DNA from: Candidatus Roizmanbacteria bacterium RIFCSPLOWO2_01_FULL_37_16
Lineage (GTDB): Bacteria; Patescibacteriota; Microgenomatia; UBA1406; GWC2-37-13
DNA length: 46,965 nucleotides
Assembly: GCA_001789695.1 (NCBI GenBank)
Contig: MGAI01000031.1
Span: forward strand, 1 to 46,965
Direction: 5' to 3'
In this document: positions 8,244 to 17,605 of the stretch, piece by piece
Numbering within the stretch: the first letter of the stretch is position 1
How the letters are laid out: the number at the start of each line of letters is the position of its first letter
Translations under genes and position numbers: made by a program
The notes under the pieces: generated by a model
What the model was told of the DNA's origin: nothing
Database searches by the model: none
Seen by the model: only the letters and a program-made list of their open reading frames with translations

Positions 8244-10679
8244 TTTACCAGCATTATTCTCCAGCTTGGCAAGATGCACAAACTGTTTTTTGCTTATCAT
8301 AGGAAATCCCTGGTGTTTCTTAGTTATAACAAGCGCCACTCTCAAAACCTCATCCATGTGATTGACAAATTCGAAATGTAAATCTTTAAGTACATAAGGA
8401 GGAATATCTTCTAAATCTTTTTTATTCTCTTTTGGCATAATAACGGTTTTTATACCTGCTCGATGTGCGGCTATAACTTTTTCTTTTACTCCACCTATTT
8501 CAAGCACTCTGCCTCGAAGCGTTATTTCTCCTGTCATACCAATATTTCTACTGACAGGAATTTTTGTTAAAGCAGACACCATAGCTGTCGCGATGGCTAT
8601 TCCTGCTGACGGTCCATCCTTTGGTACAGCTCCCTCTGGAACATGAACATGAATGTCGATTTTGTGAAAAAAGTCTTTTGTCAATCCAAATAGATCCCAT
8701 CGAGCGCGAATATAGGAAAGTGCGGCTTGACACGATTCCTTCATTACCTCTCCTAAGTGACCAGTCAAAGTCAATCCACCCTTTCCTGGCATTTTTGCAA
8801 CTTCTATGAAAAGCACGTCTCCCCCCGCTTGAGTCCAAGCTAAACCGGTTGATATTCCGACCGTATCCTTTTCTTCTATCATCTGCGAAGAATATTTATA
8901 AGGACCAAGATACTTTGATACATCGGTAACTCCTACAACTTTTGTTTCGATTTTCTTTTCAACAATTTCCCGTCCAACCTTTCTAAATATGGCTGCAATC
9001 TGTCTTTCAAGTTCTCTAACTCCAGCTTCACGCGTATAGCGGCGGATGATTGTCCGTACAGCATTATCGGTAATTTTAGTTTCTTCTTGCGTTAAACTAT
9101 GTGCATCAAGTTGCTTTTTAATTAGATGACCTTTAGCGATACTGAATTTTTCGTCTTCCGTATAACCCGGAAAGTGAATAACCTCCAACCTATCCAGAAG
9201 CGCATCAGGAATAGTATCAAGGATATTTGCAGTTGTAATAAAAAATACATCTGAAAGGTCAAAAGAGACCTCAAGATAATGATCTGAGAAAGAATGGTTT
9301 TGCTCCGGATCTAAAGCTTCAAGGAGTGCAGCTGACGGATCGCCACGATAATCTCTTCCTACCTTATCAATCTCATCAAGCATAAAAACCGGATTTTTTG
9401 TCCCAGCTTGTTTTATACCTTGTATTATTCTTCCAGGCAAAGCTCCCACATAGGTCCTTCGGTGTCCTCTAATTTCTGCTTCGTCGCGAATCCCACCCAG
9501 CGAAATCTTGATAAATTTCCTACCCAATGCGCGCGCTATTGACTTACCTAAAGAAGTTTTTCCCACACCAGGTGGCCCAACAAAACAAAGTATAGTAGGT
9601 TGGTACTCTTTCTTTTTAGATTGATTTTTTAGTTCTTTTCTTTTCCTAAGTTCAATTACAGCTAAATATTCTAAGATTCTTTCCTTTATTTTTTTTAGTC
9701 CATAGTGATCTTCATTGAGAATTTTTTCGGCAAGCATAATATCAACGCTATTTGCTGAAGCGATTGACCAGGGCAATTCTACTAACCAATCTAGATATGT
9801 TCGAATGTAGGAGGCTTCTGGATTAAATTGAGACATCTGCGAAAGTCGCTTCAACTCTTTAAGCGTCTTTTCTTCGACCTGCTTTGGCATCTTTGCTTTT
9901 CTTATTTTTTCTCTGTACTCTAAAATATCTCTTTCTTCACCTTTTCCACCCAACTCCTCCTCGATTGTCTTCATTTTTTCTCGTAAAAATGTCTCCCTCA
10001 TTCCCTGCTCGAATTTCTGTTGAGTTTTTGATGAGATGTTTTTTTCGATCTCCAATATTTTGATCTCACGATTAATATAATCTACCTCCACCTTCAACCT
10101 TTTTTTAAGCTCGGTTTCTTCGAGTAATTTCTGTCGTTCATCAGTTTTAATGTCTAAAACAACAGCTATCTGGTAAGAAAAATCTTGAGAATCCTTGATA
10201 TTGAGGATATTCATGAGAAAAACCAAGTCAACGGTTTTACCTAGATTAATCGCCCTTTTAACCTGAGATACAAGATATTTCACCATCGCCTGAACTTCTT
10301 CATCATCGCTAACTTTGTCTTCAAGTTTTATGGTTTTCGCTTCTAAATAAGGCGTTTCTTTTGTATACTCGATAATTCTTACTTTATCTTTTCCTCGAAC
10401 CAATGCATTCACTTCACCTTTTTCTCCAGCCACAGTCTTCTCAATCGTAGCAACTACACCTATTTCATACAGATCTTCTTTTTTAGGATCGTCAATTGAA
10501 GAATTTTTTTGCATGGCCAGAATTACTCTATTTCCTCTTTTGACACTTTCCTCAATACCAGCCAGACTTTTTGGTCTACCAAAAACAAGAACATTCTCTG
10601 TTCCTGGGTAGACTATAGCGTCTCTTACCGCTATAACCGGAAAAATTGATTGTTCTGACTGACTAGGTAATATCGCCAT
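8235..10679 (-). CDS. lon: ATP-dependent Lon protease (LonA)
   Basis: 814 residues, the usual LonA length. It degrades damaged and regulatory proteins in the cytosol as a ring hexamer. The N-terminal LON substrate-binding domain covers about residues 10-200 ([14 protein letters not shown]), followed by a coiled-coil region. The AAA+ domain has Walker A GPPGVGKT (368-375) and Walker B VFMLDE (431-436). The S16 protease domain has PKDGPSAG with catalytic Ser691 and Lys734 in GGVKEK. The ATG at 10679 follows a good promoter (TTGACA-17-TAGACT) by only 10 bases. A CIRCE-like inverted repeat overlies that promoter, suggesting HrcA-type heat-shock control. It stands apart from korB upstream (127-base gap). 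Confidence 0.96.
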   Translation of the reverse strand: MAILPSQSEQSIFPVIAVRDAIVYPGTENVLVFGRPKSLAGIEESVKRGNRVILAMQKNSSIDDPKKEDLYEIGVVATIEKTVAGEKGEVNALVRGKDKVRIIEYTKETPYLEAKTIKLEDKVSDDEEVQAMVKYLVSQVKRAINLGKTVDLVFLMNILNIKDSQDFSYQIAVVLDIKTDERQKLLEETELKKRLKVEVDYINREIKILEIEKNISSKTQQKFEQGMRETFLREKMKTIEEELGGKGEERDILEYREKIRKAKMPKQVEEKTLKELKRLSQMSQFNPEASYIRTYLDWLVELPWSIASANSVDIMLAEKILNEDHYGLKKIKERILEYLAVIELRKRKELKNQSKKKEYQPTILCFVGPPGVGKTSLGKSIARALGRKFIKISLGGIRDEAEIRGHRRTYVGALPGRIIQGIKQAGTKNPVFMLDEIDKVGRDYRGDPSAALLEALDPEQNHSFSDHYLEVSFDLSDVFFITTANILDTIPDALLDRLEVIHFPGYTEDEKFSIAKGHLIKKQLDAHSLTQEETKITDNAVRTIIRRYTREAGVRELERQIAAIFRKVGREIVEKKIETKVVGVTDVSKYLGPYKYSSQMIEEKDTVGISTGLAWTQAGGDVLFIEVAKMPGKGGLTLTGHLGEVMKESCQAALSYIRARWDLFGLTKDFFHKIDIHVHVPEGAVPKDGPSAGIAIATAMVSALTKIPVSRNIGMTGEITLRGRVLEIGGVKEKVIAAHRAGIKTVIMPKENKKDLEDIPPYVLKDLHFEFVNHMDEVLRVALVITKKHQGFPMISKKQFVHLAKLENNAGKLN

Positions 10680-10684
10680 CCTAA

Positions 10685-10711
10685 TTAGCAGTCTAACATA
10701 TTAATTGCTAA
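10685..10711. promoter_or_regulatory. CIRCE-like operator over the lon promoter
   Basis: On the plus strand the 27 bases read TTAGCAGTC, nine spacer bases, AATTGCTAA. The HrcA operator consensus (CIRCE) is TTAGCACTC-N9-GAGTGCTAA: 8 of 9 match in the first arm, 7 of 9 in the second, with the same spacer. It covers the -10 hexamer and touches the -35, so a bound repressor would block transcription. Confidence 0.65.
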
Positions 10712-10718
10712 GTGTCAA
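10690..10718 (-). promoter_or_regulatory. lon promoter
   Basis: On the minus strand there is TTGACA (10713-10718), a 17-base spacer, and TAGACT (10690-10695). The start codon begins 10 bases beyond the -10, so the leader would be only a few bases long. Confidence 0.7.
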
Positions 10719-10806
10719 CTTAAATAAATTTGCTTCAACCTATAGTAATAAAGGGCTGTCCTTGCGCTCCGAATTTATTTATTCGCTTAAATATTTTGAA
10801 TTAATT

Positions 10807-11661
10807 TTAAATAAAATCGGATTGCAATTCTTCAAAGTTAATAAATCTTTGTTTTTCAACCAGCGTCATGGTTGAAACTTGTGGTAATTCATTGGTATAA
10901 GTAGGTCGCTCTCTTTGGTATAAAATACCTAGAGGAAATTTTTCTTTTGTTGTCATCTCAGTACTTATTTTCAATGCTTCTTCAAAATTATCTGTTTTAT
11001 ATTCTGCTGAAAGCTTATAACTCTGTTTTAAATAATATTGATAGGTGTTTATTTTATTAAAAGTAACACAGGGCTGAAGGATATTGATAAGCGAAAATCC
11101 CTGATGTTTCATGCCTGCTTTTATCATTTCAACAACCTGGTTAACATTGCCAGCAAAAGACTGGGCAACAAAAGAAGCGCCTTGCGTTAGAGCTAAAGTC
11201 AAGGGATTAATGGGGATCTCTATAATTCCTGAAGGAGTTGATTTTGATTTGAATCCCTTTTGGGCTGTAGGAGCAACTTGACCAGTTGTTAGACCATATA
11301 CTCCGTTGTCGTGGACGATAACTGTTATATCATGATTGCCGCGGCAGGCATGAATAAAATGATTTCCTCCCTCGCCATAACAATCCCCGTCTCCTACGAT
11401 TGCTATAACCGGCAGCTTGTGATTTGCCAATTTTGCTCCTATAGCATTGGGTAGTCCCCTACCGTGTAGCGCATGAATAGCATAGGCGTTTAAAAAATCA
11501 TTCATGTTTCCGGAACAACCTATACCAAAAACTGCTATGACTGAAGCCGGATTTAATCCCATCTGGACCAAAGCTGTCTTTATCGCGATACCGATCCCCC
11601 AGTCTCCGCAGCCCGGACACCAAGTTGGAGTGTAGCCTGTGAAATCTTGGATTGTACTCAT
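10807..11661 (-). CDS. korB: 2-oxoacid:ferredoxin oxidoreductase, beta subunit
   Basis: 284 residues. This subunit binds thiamine diphosphate and, with the alpha/gamma subunit, oxidatively decarboxylates a 2-oxoacid to its acyl-CoA while reducing ferredoxin. YTPTWCPGCGDWG near residues 10-22 holds two of the Fe-S cluster ligands. GDGDCYGEGGNHF with the following HDNGVYGLTTGQ is the thiamine-diphosphate/Mg site. The length suits two-subunit enzymes of the Sulfolobus/KorAB type. Substrate preference (2-oxoglutarate or pyruvate) cannot be read safely, so the symbol is by similarity of architecture. It lies 34 bases after korA in the same direction. Confidence 0.88.
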   Translation of the reverse strand: MSTIQDFTGYTPTWCPGCGDWGIGIAIKTALVQMGLNPASVIAVFGIGCSGNMNDFLNAYAIHALHGRGLPNAIGAKLANHKLPVIAIVGDGDCYGEGGNHFIHACRGNHDITVIVHDNGVYGLTTGQVAPTAQKGFKSKSTPSGIIEIPINPLTLALTQGASFVAQSFAGNVNQVVEMIKAGMKHQGFSLINILQPCVTFNKINTYQYYLKQSYKLSAEYKTDNFEEALKISTEMTTKEKFPLGILYQRERPTYTNELPQVSTMTLVEKQRFINFEELQSDFI

Positions 11662-11670
11662 ATAATTTTT

Positions 11671-11697
11671 ATAACCGTTATAATCGTTATAACTGTT
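11671..11697. repeat. Three 9-bp tandem units in the korA-korB gap
   Basis: ataaccgtt, ataatcgtt and ataactgtt follow one another and run into the korA stop codon. It is a simple-sequence repeat of no known role. Confidence 0.7.
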
Positions 11698-13420
11698 ATA
11701 TTTTTATGCTCTCTACGATCTCTTCCGGCCAAAACGGCCTACCGTCATATTTTAACAATTTTTCTTGTAGCTCTAACCCAGTCTCCATCCTCAATAATTT
11801 ACCAAACTGTCCATGCGAATTATTTTCTAGCAAGACATATCTTTTCTGACTGTCTTTAAATAGAGGAGCAATAACTTCTTCCTTTAGAGGATAGATATGA
11901 GTGAAATGTATGAAGGCAGTCTCTATCCCCATCCCGCGAAGTATTGCCTGGGCCTCAAGTATTGGTCCTTTAGTTGTACCCCACGATACAAATATAGTTT
12001 GAGCCGTTTCAATATTGCCAAATACCTTTGGCGGCTTAAAATGATTAAGCAAATATGTGTCCAATTTCTTATTCCTTTTTTCAACCTGTTGTTTTCTTGC
12101 TAATGCTTCTTCCGTAGTATGACCATCTTCAACATGTTCATAGGAATTTGCCTGATAATATTGTCCTTTAAATCCCGGAATTAGACGGGGAGATATACCA
12201 TCTTCAGTAAGTTGGTAACGTAGATATTTGCTGGAAGAAGAAAATGTATCAATAGTCTTTCCCCGATTAACTTTATATTCGTCTAGGAATTTATCCAAGA
12301 AACTTTTTTTCATTGTTTTATGTGACTCGGAAAGAAACATATCAGACATCACTAAAACCGGCGTCTGATAAATATCTGCAAAATTGAATGCTTCTGCAGT
12401 CAGAGTTGTCATCTCCTCAACGTCGCCTGGAGCAAGTACAATTTTAGGAAACTCTCCATGACCTGCGAAGGTAGCAAAGAGAAGATCGCCTTGTTCAGTC
12501 CACGTCGGCATTCCGGTTGCCGGACCAGGTCTCTGAGCAATAAATATAACAATTGGTGTCTCAGTTATTCCAGCTAGGGAGACCGATTCCACCATCAAAG
12601 CAAATCCTCCACCAGATGTTCCAACTGCCGAGCGAACCCCAGCAAAAGACCCGCCTAGCGCAGTATTTATCACCGAAATTTCATCTTCAGCGTGTCTGAC
12701 GATAATACCTGTCTTTTCCTGCCATGAGGCCAGCGTAGTCAGGACGGAAGAGGAGGGAGTCATTGGATAAGCGCAGTATAATCTGCAATCAGCCGCAATT
12801 GCTCCTAGAGAAAAAGCTTCGTTCCCCGACATAACTAATTTTTGTTCGTCTTCTCTTTTTTTTAAAAGAGGTTTCGTCTGTGTTGGAAAATTTTTTCTAA
12901 CCTGGTCAAATCCAAGCGAGGCAAATTTCTTATTGAAATCAACTACCGCTTCGCCTTTTCGGGAAAACTGTTTATCCAGCATCTCGTTTAAGATAGAAAG
13001 ATCGGAGCCTAAGATTGCCAGACTCGCGCCCATGGCTATGGTATTTTTCATCACAGGTTGACCTTTTAGATCTGACAAAATTTTTTTAAAGGGAACTGAG
13101 ATACGTATTATATTTTCTTGCTCGATGGCAAATTCGTCTGGATCATATAAAACAACACTTTCGGAAGTTAAACGCTGCTTATGATACTTAAACGTATCGG
13201 CATTAAGACAAACTAAAAAATCTATTTCTTTTTTTAACCCATGTACTTCCTCGTCAGATACTATCGCTTCAAATGCGTTATGACCTCCACGAATAAGTGA
13301 CGGATATTCTATATAATCAAAAGTATAATATCCTAATCGATTGGCTATTTTTGAAAACAGAAGTCCGGTTGTCATTATCCCAAATCCTGCCTCACCGCCA
13401 ATTTTCCAAGTAAATCTCAT
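11696..13420 (-). CDS. korA: 2-oxoacid:ferredoxin oxidoreductase, fused gamma-alpha subunit
   Basis: 574 residues. The N-terminal gamma-type domain (about 1-175) starts KIGGEAGFGIMTTGLLFSK. The alpha-type domain (about 195-574) carries CAYPMTPSSS at 216-225, a variant of the YPITP motif involved in CoA/2-oxoacid binding in archaeal two-subunit enzymes. It also has HAEDEISVINTALGGSFAG and TSGGGFALMVESVSLAG, typical of the family. With KorB it forms a soluble, oxygen-sensitive enzyme. A three-cysteine ferredoxin is encoded just upstream and is the natural partner. The 116-base gap to that gene is filled by an imperfect palindrome, so a separate transcript is possible. Confidence 0.9.
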   Translation of the reverse strand: MRFTWKIGGEAGFGIMTTGLLFSKIANRLGYYTFDYIEYPSLIRGGHNAFEAIVSDEEVHGLKKEIDFLVCLNADTFKYHKQRLTSESVVLYDPDEFAIEQENIIRISVPFKKILSDLKGQPVMKNTIAMGASLAILGSDLSILNEMLDKQFSRKGEAVVDFNKKFASLGFDQVRKNFPTQTKPLLKKREDEQKLVMSGNEAFSLGAIAADCRLYCAYPMTPSSSVLTTLASWQEKTGIIVRHAEDEISVINTALGGSFAGVRSAVGTSGGGFALMVESVSLAGITETPIVIFIAQRPGPATGMPTWTEQGDLLFATFAGHGEFPKIVLAPGDVEEMTTLTAEAFNFADIYQTPVLVMSDMFLSESHKTMKKSFLDKFLDEYKVNRGKTIDTFSSSSKYLRYQLTEDGISPRLIPGFKGQYYQANSYEHVEDGHTTEEALARKQQVEKRNKKLDTYLLNHFKPPKVFGNIETAQTIFVSWGTTKGPILEAQAILRGMGIETAFIHFTHIYPLKEEVIAPLFKDSQKRYVLLENNSHGQFGKLLRMETGLELQEKLLKYDGRPFWPEEIVESIKI

Positions 13421-13424
13421 AAAT

Positions 13425-13535
13425 ATGATACGAATCTACGAATGAATGCAAATGCCGCGAATTTGCTAATACAGATTATAAAGTCAGGATTAGCATATTC
13501 GTAGATTGGCATAAAATTCGCACCATTCGTATCAT
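13425..13535. repeat. Nested 111-bp imperfect palindrome between ferredoxin and korA
   Basis: atgatacgaat (13425-13435) pairs with attcgtatcat (13525-13535). Inside it, aatctacgaat (13433-13443) pairs with attcgtagatt (13497-13507). Innermost, cgaatttgctaat pairs with attagcatattcg with one mismatch. It fills almost the whole intergenic gap. Confidence 0.75.
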
Positions 13536-13536
13536 G

Positions 13537-13812
13537 TCACTGGGGGAATATCCTTTGTCCTTTATCGTCTTCAACTATTATAGCAGCGACAGGACAGCCC
13601 TTGGCAGCATCAATTATGACACTATCTGGATCTTCATCGGCTGTCGAAAGTATGATCGCTTTAGCCTCCGAATCAAGAACAAAAGTCTTGGGTGCAATTG
13701 CAACACAAGTGGCTGCCCCGATGCAGAGATCGCGGTCGACATGAATTTTTAAATTTCTGACCAGTACCGGACCCGATGGATTTTGTGGATCTTTAAGTTG
13801 TTGATTATCCAT
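13537..13812 (-). CDS. Small ferredoxin with three cluster cysteines
   Basis: 91 residues. The binding loop reads C30-I-G-A-A-T-C36, and the last ligand is C73 in KGCPVAA. In ordinary [4Fe-4S] ferredoxins position 33 is a second cysteine; here it is alanine, so three cysteines remain. That is expected for a [3Fe-4S] cluster, or for a [4Fe-4S] cluster with a non-cysteine ligand. The acidic C-terminal half is typical of single-cluster ferredoxins that serve oxidoreductases or P450s. It lies between the SUF genes and the oxidoreductase genes on the same strand and is the likely electron acceptor of KorAB. Confidence 0.88.
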   Translation of the reverse strand: MDNQQLKDPQNPSGPVLVRNLKIHVDRDLCIGAATCVAIAPKTFVLDSEAKAIILSTADEDPDSVIIDAAKGCPVAAIIVEDDKGQRIFPQ

Positions 13813-13845
13813 ATAACATTTATTATTTTATAACAGTTTTAATGA

Positions 13846-14199
13846 TTATATTAGCTTATGTAACGCCTCAAGCGGCAAAAGGGCGCATGTTATCCTGTTT
13901 GGTCCCAGCTCTATTCCCAATAATTTAATCATAAAGTCTTTGTCGAGTTTTTTCAATTCTTCCTTTGCTTTATTCAAGACATAATCGGTTAAGATCGAAG
14001 CTGATGCTTGAGAAATGGCACAACCTTGCCCTCTAAATTTAACATCCTTAATTTTATTTTGTTTTAATACTATATCCAGTTCAATTCGGTCTCCACAAGA
14101 CGGATTATAGATAACTGACTTCTTGGAAGGATTTTTAATTGAACCAAAATTTCTTGGATTTTGATAATGATCTAAAATAAGCTCACTATAAATATTCAT
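13846..14199 (-). CDS. sufU: SufU/IscU-like Fe-S cluster scaffold or sulfur-transfer protein
   Basis: 117 residues. The fold signature begins YSELILDHYQNPRNFG. The three conserved cysteines are C35 (NPSCGDRIE, with D37 beside it), C60 (GQGCAISQAS) and C105 (ITCALLPLEAL). In Gram-positive SUF systems SufU takes sulfur from SufS; in other systems the same fold assembles the cluster. The protein is shorter than typical SufU (about 145 residues), mainly in the helical part before C105. It follows sufS on the same strand after a 104-base gap filled by palindromes. Confidence 0.9.
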   Translation of the reverse strand: MNIYSELILDHYQNPRNFGSIKNPSKKSVIYNPSCGDRIELDIVLKQNKIKDVKFRGQGCAISQASASILTDYVLNKAKEELKKLDKDFMIKLLGIELGPNRITCALLPLEALHKLI

Positions 14200-14216
14200 A
14201 AGAATTTCGCGATCAA

Positions 14217-14263
14217 CGAACCCTCAGGGTTCGCAGGCAAGAAATTCGAACCCTGAGGGTTCA
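14217..14263. repeat. Paired-hairpin repeat, copy 1
   Basis: cgaaccctcagggttcg (14217-14233) and gaaccctgagggttc (14248-14262) are each self-complementary and are also complementary to one another. A second copy at 39817-39859 has the same layout with compensating base changes in the arms. Confidence 0.75.
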
Positions 14264-14271
14264 GATATTAA

Positions 14272-14305
14272 AATCACTACAGCACTATGTAGTGCTGTAG
14301 TGATT
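14272..14305. repeat. Perfect 16-bp inverted repeat at the sufS stop codon
   Basis: aatcactacagcacta (14272-14287) and tagtgctgtagtgatt (14290-14305) pair perfectly around two bases. The second arm includes the sufS stop codon. It could end the sufS transcript or protect its 3' end; no strong run of T follows on either strand, so it is not a standard intrinsic terminator. Confidence 0.75.
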
Positions 14306-15602
14306 ATCTTAAAATTATTTCTACTTTTTTTAGTCCTTTTACAAGTTTAGAAACGTCTTCAATCGTATTATAAATATAGAAACTTGCTCTAACCGATGCA
14401 TTGATACCAAGTCTGTTATGTAAAGGCATAGCGCAATGATGACCAGCTCTGACTGCAATCTGCTCTCCATCTAAAATCTGAGCTATATCATGTGGATGAT
14501 ATTTTCCAAAAGTAAAAGAGATAATTCCTGCTCTATCTTCAGGATAACCACCGTAGTCAGGGCCTAATATTTTTATCTTTGTTTTGAATTCGTCTTCTAA
14601 CCAACGAGCTAAACTTCCCGAGAGAAAAATTTCGTAATCTCTAATTTTCTCTATCCCAATTTTTTCCAAATACTTTACCGCTTCCTTTAAGGCAATAACT
14701 CCTGCTATATGAGGTGTACCCGCTTCAAACTTATGCGGAGGTTTCTTAAAGATAGTTTTATCGATATACACTTCTTGGATCATTTCGCCGCCAAAATTAA
14801 AAGGAAACATCTCATCTAGAAGTTCGTATTTCCCCCATAAAACTCCCACGCCAGTTGGACCAAGCATTTTATGCGAAGAAAAAACCAGGAAATCACATCC
14901 TAAATTCTTAACATCAATCTTCAGATGAGGAACGGCTTGTGCAGCATCAATCACTACAATTAGTTTTGGATTAATCGATTTTGCTAGCCTGATAATTTCT
15001 TTTATCGGATTGATCGTCCCCAAAACATTTGATATATAAGTCAATGTCAATATTTTAGTTTTCTTGGTAATTATTTGTTCTAAGTTTTTAAATTTTGAAT
15101 TTTTATATTTGATATTTTCCAATCCTATATCAAGATGTCCTCCGTCAGTAATGTCTACAACTTTGAAAGTCCCGCCATTTTCACCAGCTAATACCTGCCA
15201 GGGGACAAAATTTGAGTGATGTTCCATAATTGAGGTAACAATCTCGTCTCCCTGATTTATTATTTTTCTGCCCATGGAATAAGCAACCAGGTTCAAAGAT
15301 TCTGTAGAGCCTCTGGTAAAAATAATTTCTTCTGACTTTTTTGCATTAATAAATTCTCCGATTATTTTCCTTGTATCTTCATACTCTTCTGTAGCTTTTT
15401 CTGAAATTTTATATACACCCCTAAAAACGTTGGCCGAGTATTCTTCATAATATTCTCGTAATTTATCAACCACTGTTTTTGGTTTTAAAGCTGTAGCGGT
15501 TGAATCTAAATAAACCAATTCCGGCTGATTGAGGAAAATCGGGAAATCCTTTTTGATAGTACTGAAAAAACGCGAGTTCTTGTTAATGGATTTTATATCC
15601 AT
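14304..15602 (-). CDS. sufS: SufS-type cysteine desulfurase
   Basis: 432 residues. This PLP enzyme takes sulfur from cysteine for Fe-S cluster assembly. Visible sites are Lys245 in SSHKMLGPTGVG (Schiff base), Cys390 in VRAGHHCAMPLH (persulfide carrier), His221-region IDAAQAVPH for cofactor stacking, and RGSTESLNLVA near 97-107. It is slightly longer than the roughly 405-residue norm. Part of the excess is an AT-rich stretch (IKYKNSKFKNLEQ, about 164-176) before KKTKILTLTYISNVLGT that has the look of translated repeat sequence. Its start overlaps sufD by 20 bases, so the two are coupled. Confidence 0.95.
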   Translation of the reverse strand: MDIKSINKNSRFFSTIKKDFPIFLNQPELVYLDSTATALKPKTVVDKLREYYEEYSANVFRGVYKISEKATEEYEDTRKIIGEFINAKKSEEIIFTRGSTESLNLVAYSMGRKIINQGDEIVTSIMEHHSNFVPWQVLAGENGGTFKVVDITDGGHLDIGLENIKYKNSKFKNLEQIITKKTKILTLTYISNVLGTINPIKEIIRLAKSINPKLIVVIDAAQAVPHLKIDVKNLGCDFLVFSSHKMLGPTGVGVLWGKYELLDEMFPFNFGGEMIQEVYIDKTIFKKPPHKFEAGTPHIAGVIALKEAVKYLEKIGIEKIRDYEIFLSGSLARWLEDEFKTKIKILGPDYGGYPEDRAGIISFTFGKYHPHDIAQILDGEQIAVRAGHHCAMPLHNRLGINASVRASFYIYNTIEDVSKLVKGLKKVEIILR

Positions 15603-16194
15603 ACTGTTTAATTTTAGCTGGAATTTCCTGGATAAATCCTTCGATTAATAATTCTTCTGCAGCTTTTTTAGCCAAACTTCTTGTCTGTAAATAATAAATC
15701 TCTTCTTGATTAAGTTTGCCTGTTGTTGATCCGTGTGTACAATAAACATCATTGGCCAAAATCTCAAGAAACGGTCTTGAATCAACAAAACATTTTTCCG
15801 AGATAATCAAGTTTTGATTTTTTTGATAAGCTTTAGATTTCTGCGCTTCTTTCTCTATTCTGATTAATCCCTGATAGACAAATTTCGACTCGTCATAAAA
15901 TACGCCTTTGATTAATAAATTTGACTTTGATTCCGGTGCAATATGTCTTTGAATTGTTTCTAGGTTGAACCTATTTTGAGCTTTTCCGATGTAAAGTCCT
16001 AAAATATCCAATTCAATTCCTTTTGTTTTTAATTCAAAAATAAATCTTCCCGACAAATTTTGAAAAAAAACAATGTATTTTCCTGGTTTAACAATGATCA
16101 CTTTTTCTTGGTTTGTCTTATTTAGGTTGATAAAGTTTACTTTCATTTGAGGTGATACACTAATTTTAACTAGTTTAATTAGATTTTTAACCAA
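15583..16194 (-). CDS. sufD: Short SufD-like scaffold subunit
   Basis: 203 residues, about half the length of SufD in model bacteria (over 400). It keeps the C-terminal beta-helix end: [24 protein letters not shown], then a helix with [24 protein letters not shown], which mirrors the end of SufB. The N-terminal helical region is largely missing. SufD pairs with SufB in the SufBC2D complex where clusters form. The gene overlaps sufB by 8 bases and sufS by 20. No frameshift partner is visible in the flanks, so it is likely a genuine short form rather than a broken gene. Confidence 0.85.
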   Translation of the reverse strand: MVKNLIKLVKISVSPQMKVNFINLNKTNQEKVIIVKPGKYIVFFQNLSGRFIFELKTKGIELDILGLYIGKAQNRFNLETIQRHIAPESKSNLLIKGVFYDESKFVYQGLIRIEKEAQKSKAYQKNQNLIISEKCFVDSRPFLEILANDVYCTHGSTTGKLNQEEIYYLQTRSLAKKAAEELLIEGFIQEIPAKIKQYGYKIH

Positions 16195-17605
16195 CTGATC
16201 CTGACATCTCCAAGTTAATTAGTCGATTTAACTCTATCGAATATTCAAGTGGGATTTCTTTTGTTACGGGTTCTATAAACCCATTGACTAAAAGACTTTC
16301 TGCATCGGATTTCGAAATTCCTTTAGACGTCAAATAAAAAAGTTTTTCTTCTCCAATTTTTTCTACGGTAGCCTCATGTTGAACTGTTACATCGTTCTCT
16401 TTAATTTTCATATAAGGGTAAGTGTCAGATCTTGACTTCTCATCAAGAATTAGAGCATCACAACTGACAAATACCGAAGATTTTTTGGCTTTAGGCATAA
16501 TTTGAATCAAACCACGGTAGGAAGTTCTACCTCCAGCTATTGAAATGGATTTAGAAATAATACGAGATGAGGTATTGGGTGCAAAATGCAACATTTTAGC
16601 TCCAGCGTCTTGGTGCTGTCCATGACCGGCATAGGCTATCGACAAAACCTCACCCCTAGCTCGCTCCCCATAAAGATAAACACTGGGATACTTCATCGTT
16701 ACCTTGCTGCCTATATTGCAATCGATCCATTCCATTACAGAATTTTCATCTGCTCTAGCTCTTTTTGTGACTAAATTATAGACGTTATTGCTCCAATTTT
16801 GAACTGTAGTATAGCGGACCCTGGCATTTTTATGGACAAATATCTCAACAACTGCCGCGTGCAGCGAGTTGGTTGTATAAATAGGAGCAGTACAACCCTC
16901 GATATAATGAACATAACTTCCCTCCTCAGCAATAATCAGAGTTCTTTCAAACTGACCAAATCTTTCCGAATTTATCCTAAAATAAGCTTGAAGCGGCATT
17001 TTAACTTTGACTCCCTTTGGCACGTAGACAAACGAACCACCAGACCAGACCGAAGAATTTAAAGCAGCAAATTTATTATCGGTAGGAGGAATCAGACTAG
17101 CGAAATATTTATTAACAATCTGGGGATACAGTTTTAGACCTGTATCCATATCGCAAAAAATTACACCCATCTTTTTAAGCTCGCGATTTATACTTTCGTA
17201 CACAACCTCTGATTCATATTGAGCAGAAACACCAGCTAAGAATTTTTTTTCCGCTTCAGGTACACCGATGCGATCATAAGTTTCTTTGATTTCTTTGGGT
17301 AAATCCTGCCAAGAACTTACCTGTCTTTCGACTGGTTTTATGTAGTAGTAAATATCATCAAAGTTAATCGAAGATAAATCCGCTCCCCAGGATGGTAAAG
17401 ATTTTTTTTTAAAAATTTGGTAACTTTTTAGGCGAAATTTTGTCATCCAAGCTGGTTCTCGTTTGATCAAGGAAATATTTTTTACTACTTCTTCATTCAA
17501 ACCTTTTTTGGATTTAAAAGTATAATTCTGTGGCATCCTAAAACCGTATTTATATTCAAAATCCAGCGTTGAAGATATTTGGTCTTGCATATTTCTATTG
17601 GCCAT
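16187..17605 (-). CDS. sufB: SufB Fe-S cluster scaffold subunit
   Basis: 472 residues, normal SufB length. The family core is clear: [18 protein letters not shown] near the N-terminus, [46 protein letters not shown] (with the Cys-rich core region), [22 protein letters not shown], and the C-terminal [28 protein letters not shown]. SufB with SufC and SufD builds [4Fe-4S] clusters from sulfur delivered by SufS/SufU. Its start shares one base with the sufC stop codon. Confidence 0.96.
   Translation of the reverse strand: MANRNMQDQISSTLDFEYKYGFRMPQNYTFKSKKGLNEEVVKNISLIKREPAWMTKFRLKSYQIFKKKSLPSWGADLSSINFDDIYYYIKPVERQVSSWQDLPKEIKETYDRIGVPEAEKKFLAGVSAQYESEVVYESINRELKKMGVIFCDMDTGLKLYPQIVNKYFASLIPPTDNKFAALNSSVWSGGSFVYVPKGVKVKMPLQAYFRINSERFGQFERTLIIAEEGSYVHYIEGCTAPIYTTNSLHAAVVEIFVHKNARVRYTTVQNWSNNVYNLVTKRARADENSVMEWIDCNIGSKVTMKYPSVYLYGERARGEVLSIAYAGHGQHQDAGAKMLHFAPNTSSRIISKSISIAGGRTSYRGLIQIMPKAKKSSVFVSCDALILDEKSRSDTYPYMKIKENDVTVQHEATVEKIGEEKLFYLTSKGISKSDAESLLVNGFIEPVTKEIPLEYSIELNRLINLEMSGSVG

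Noticed and set aside
11671-11697. CRISPR-like array
   Set aside because: The units are 9 bp with no spacers: a simple tandem repeat.
13537-13752. Plus-strand open frame over the ferredoxin gene
   Set aside because: A shadow of the ferredoxin; the minus-strand product has clear cluster cysteines.
15583-16194. sufD as a frameshifted pseudogene
   Set aside because: Overlaps with sufB and sufS are tight, the C-terminal core is intact, and no leftover coding sequence is present in other frames.
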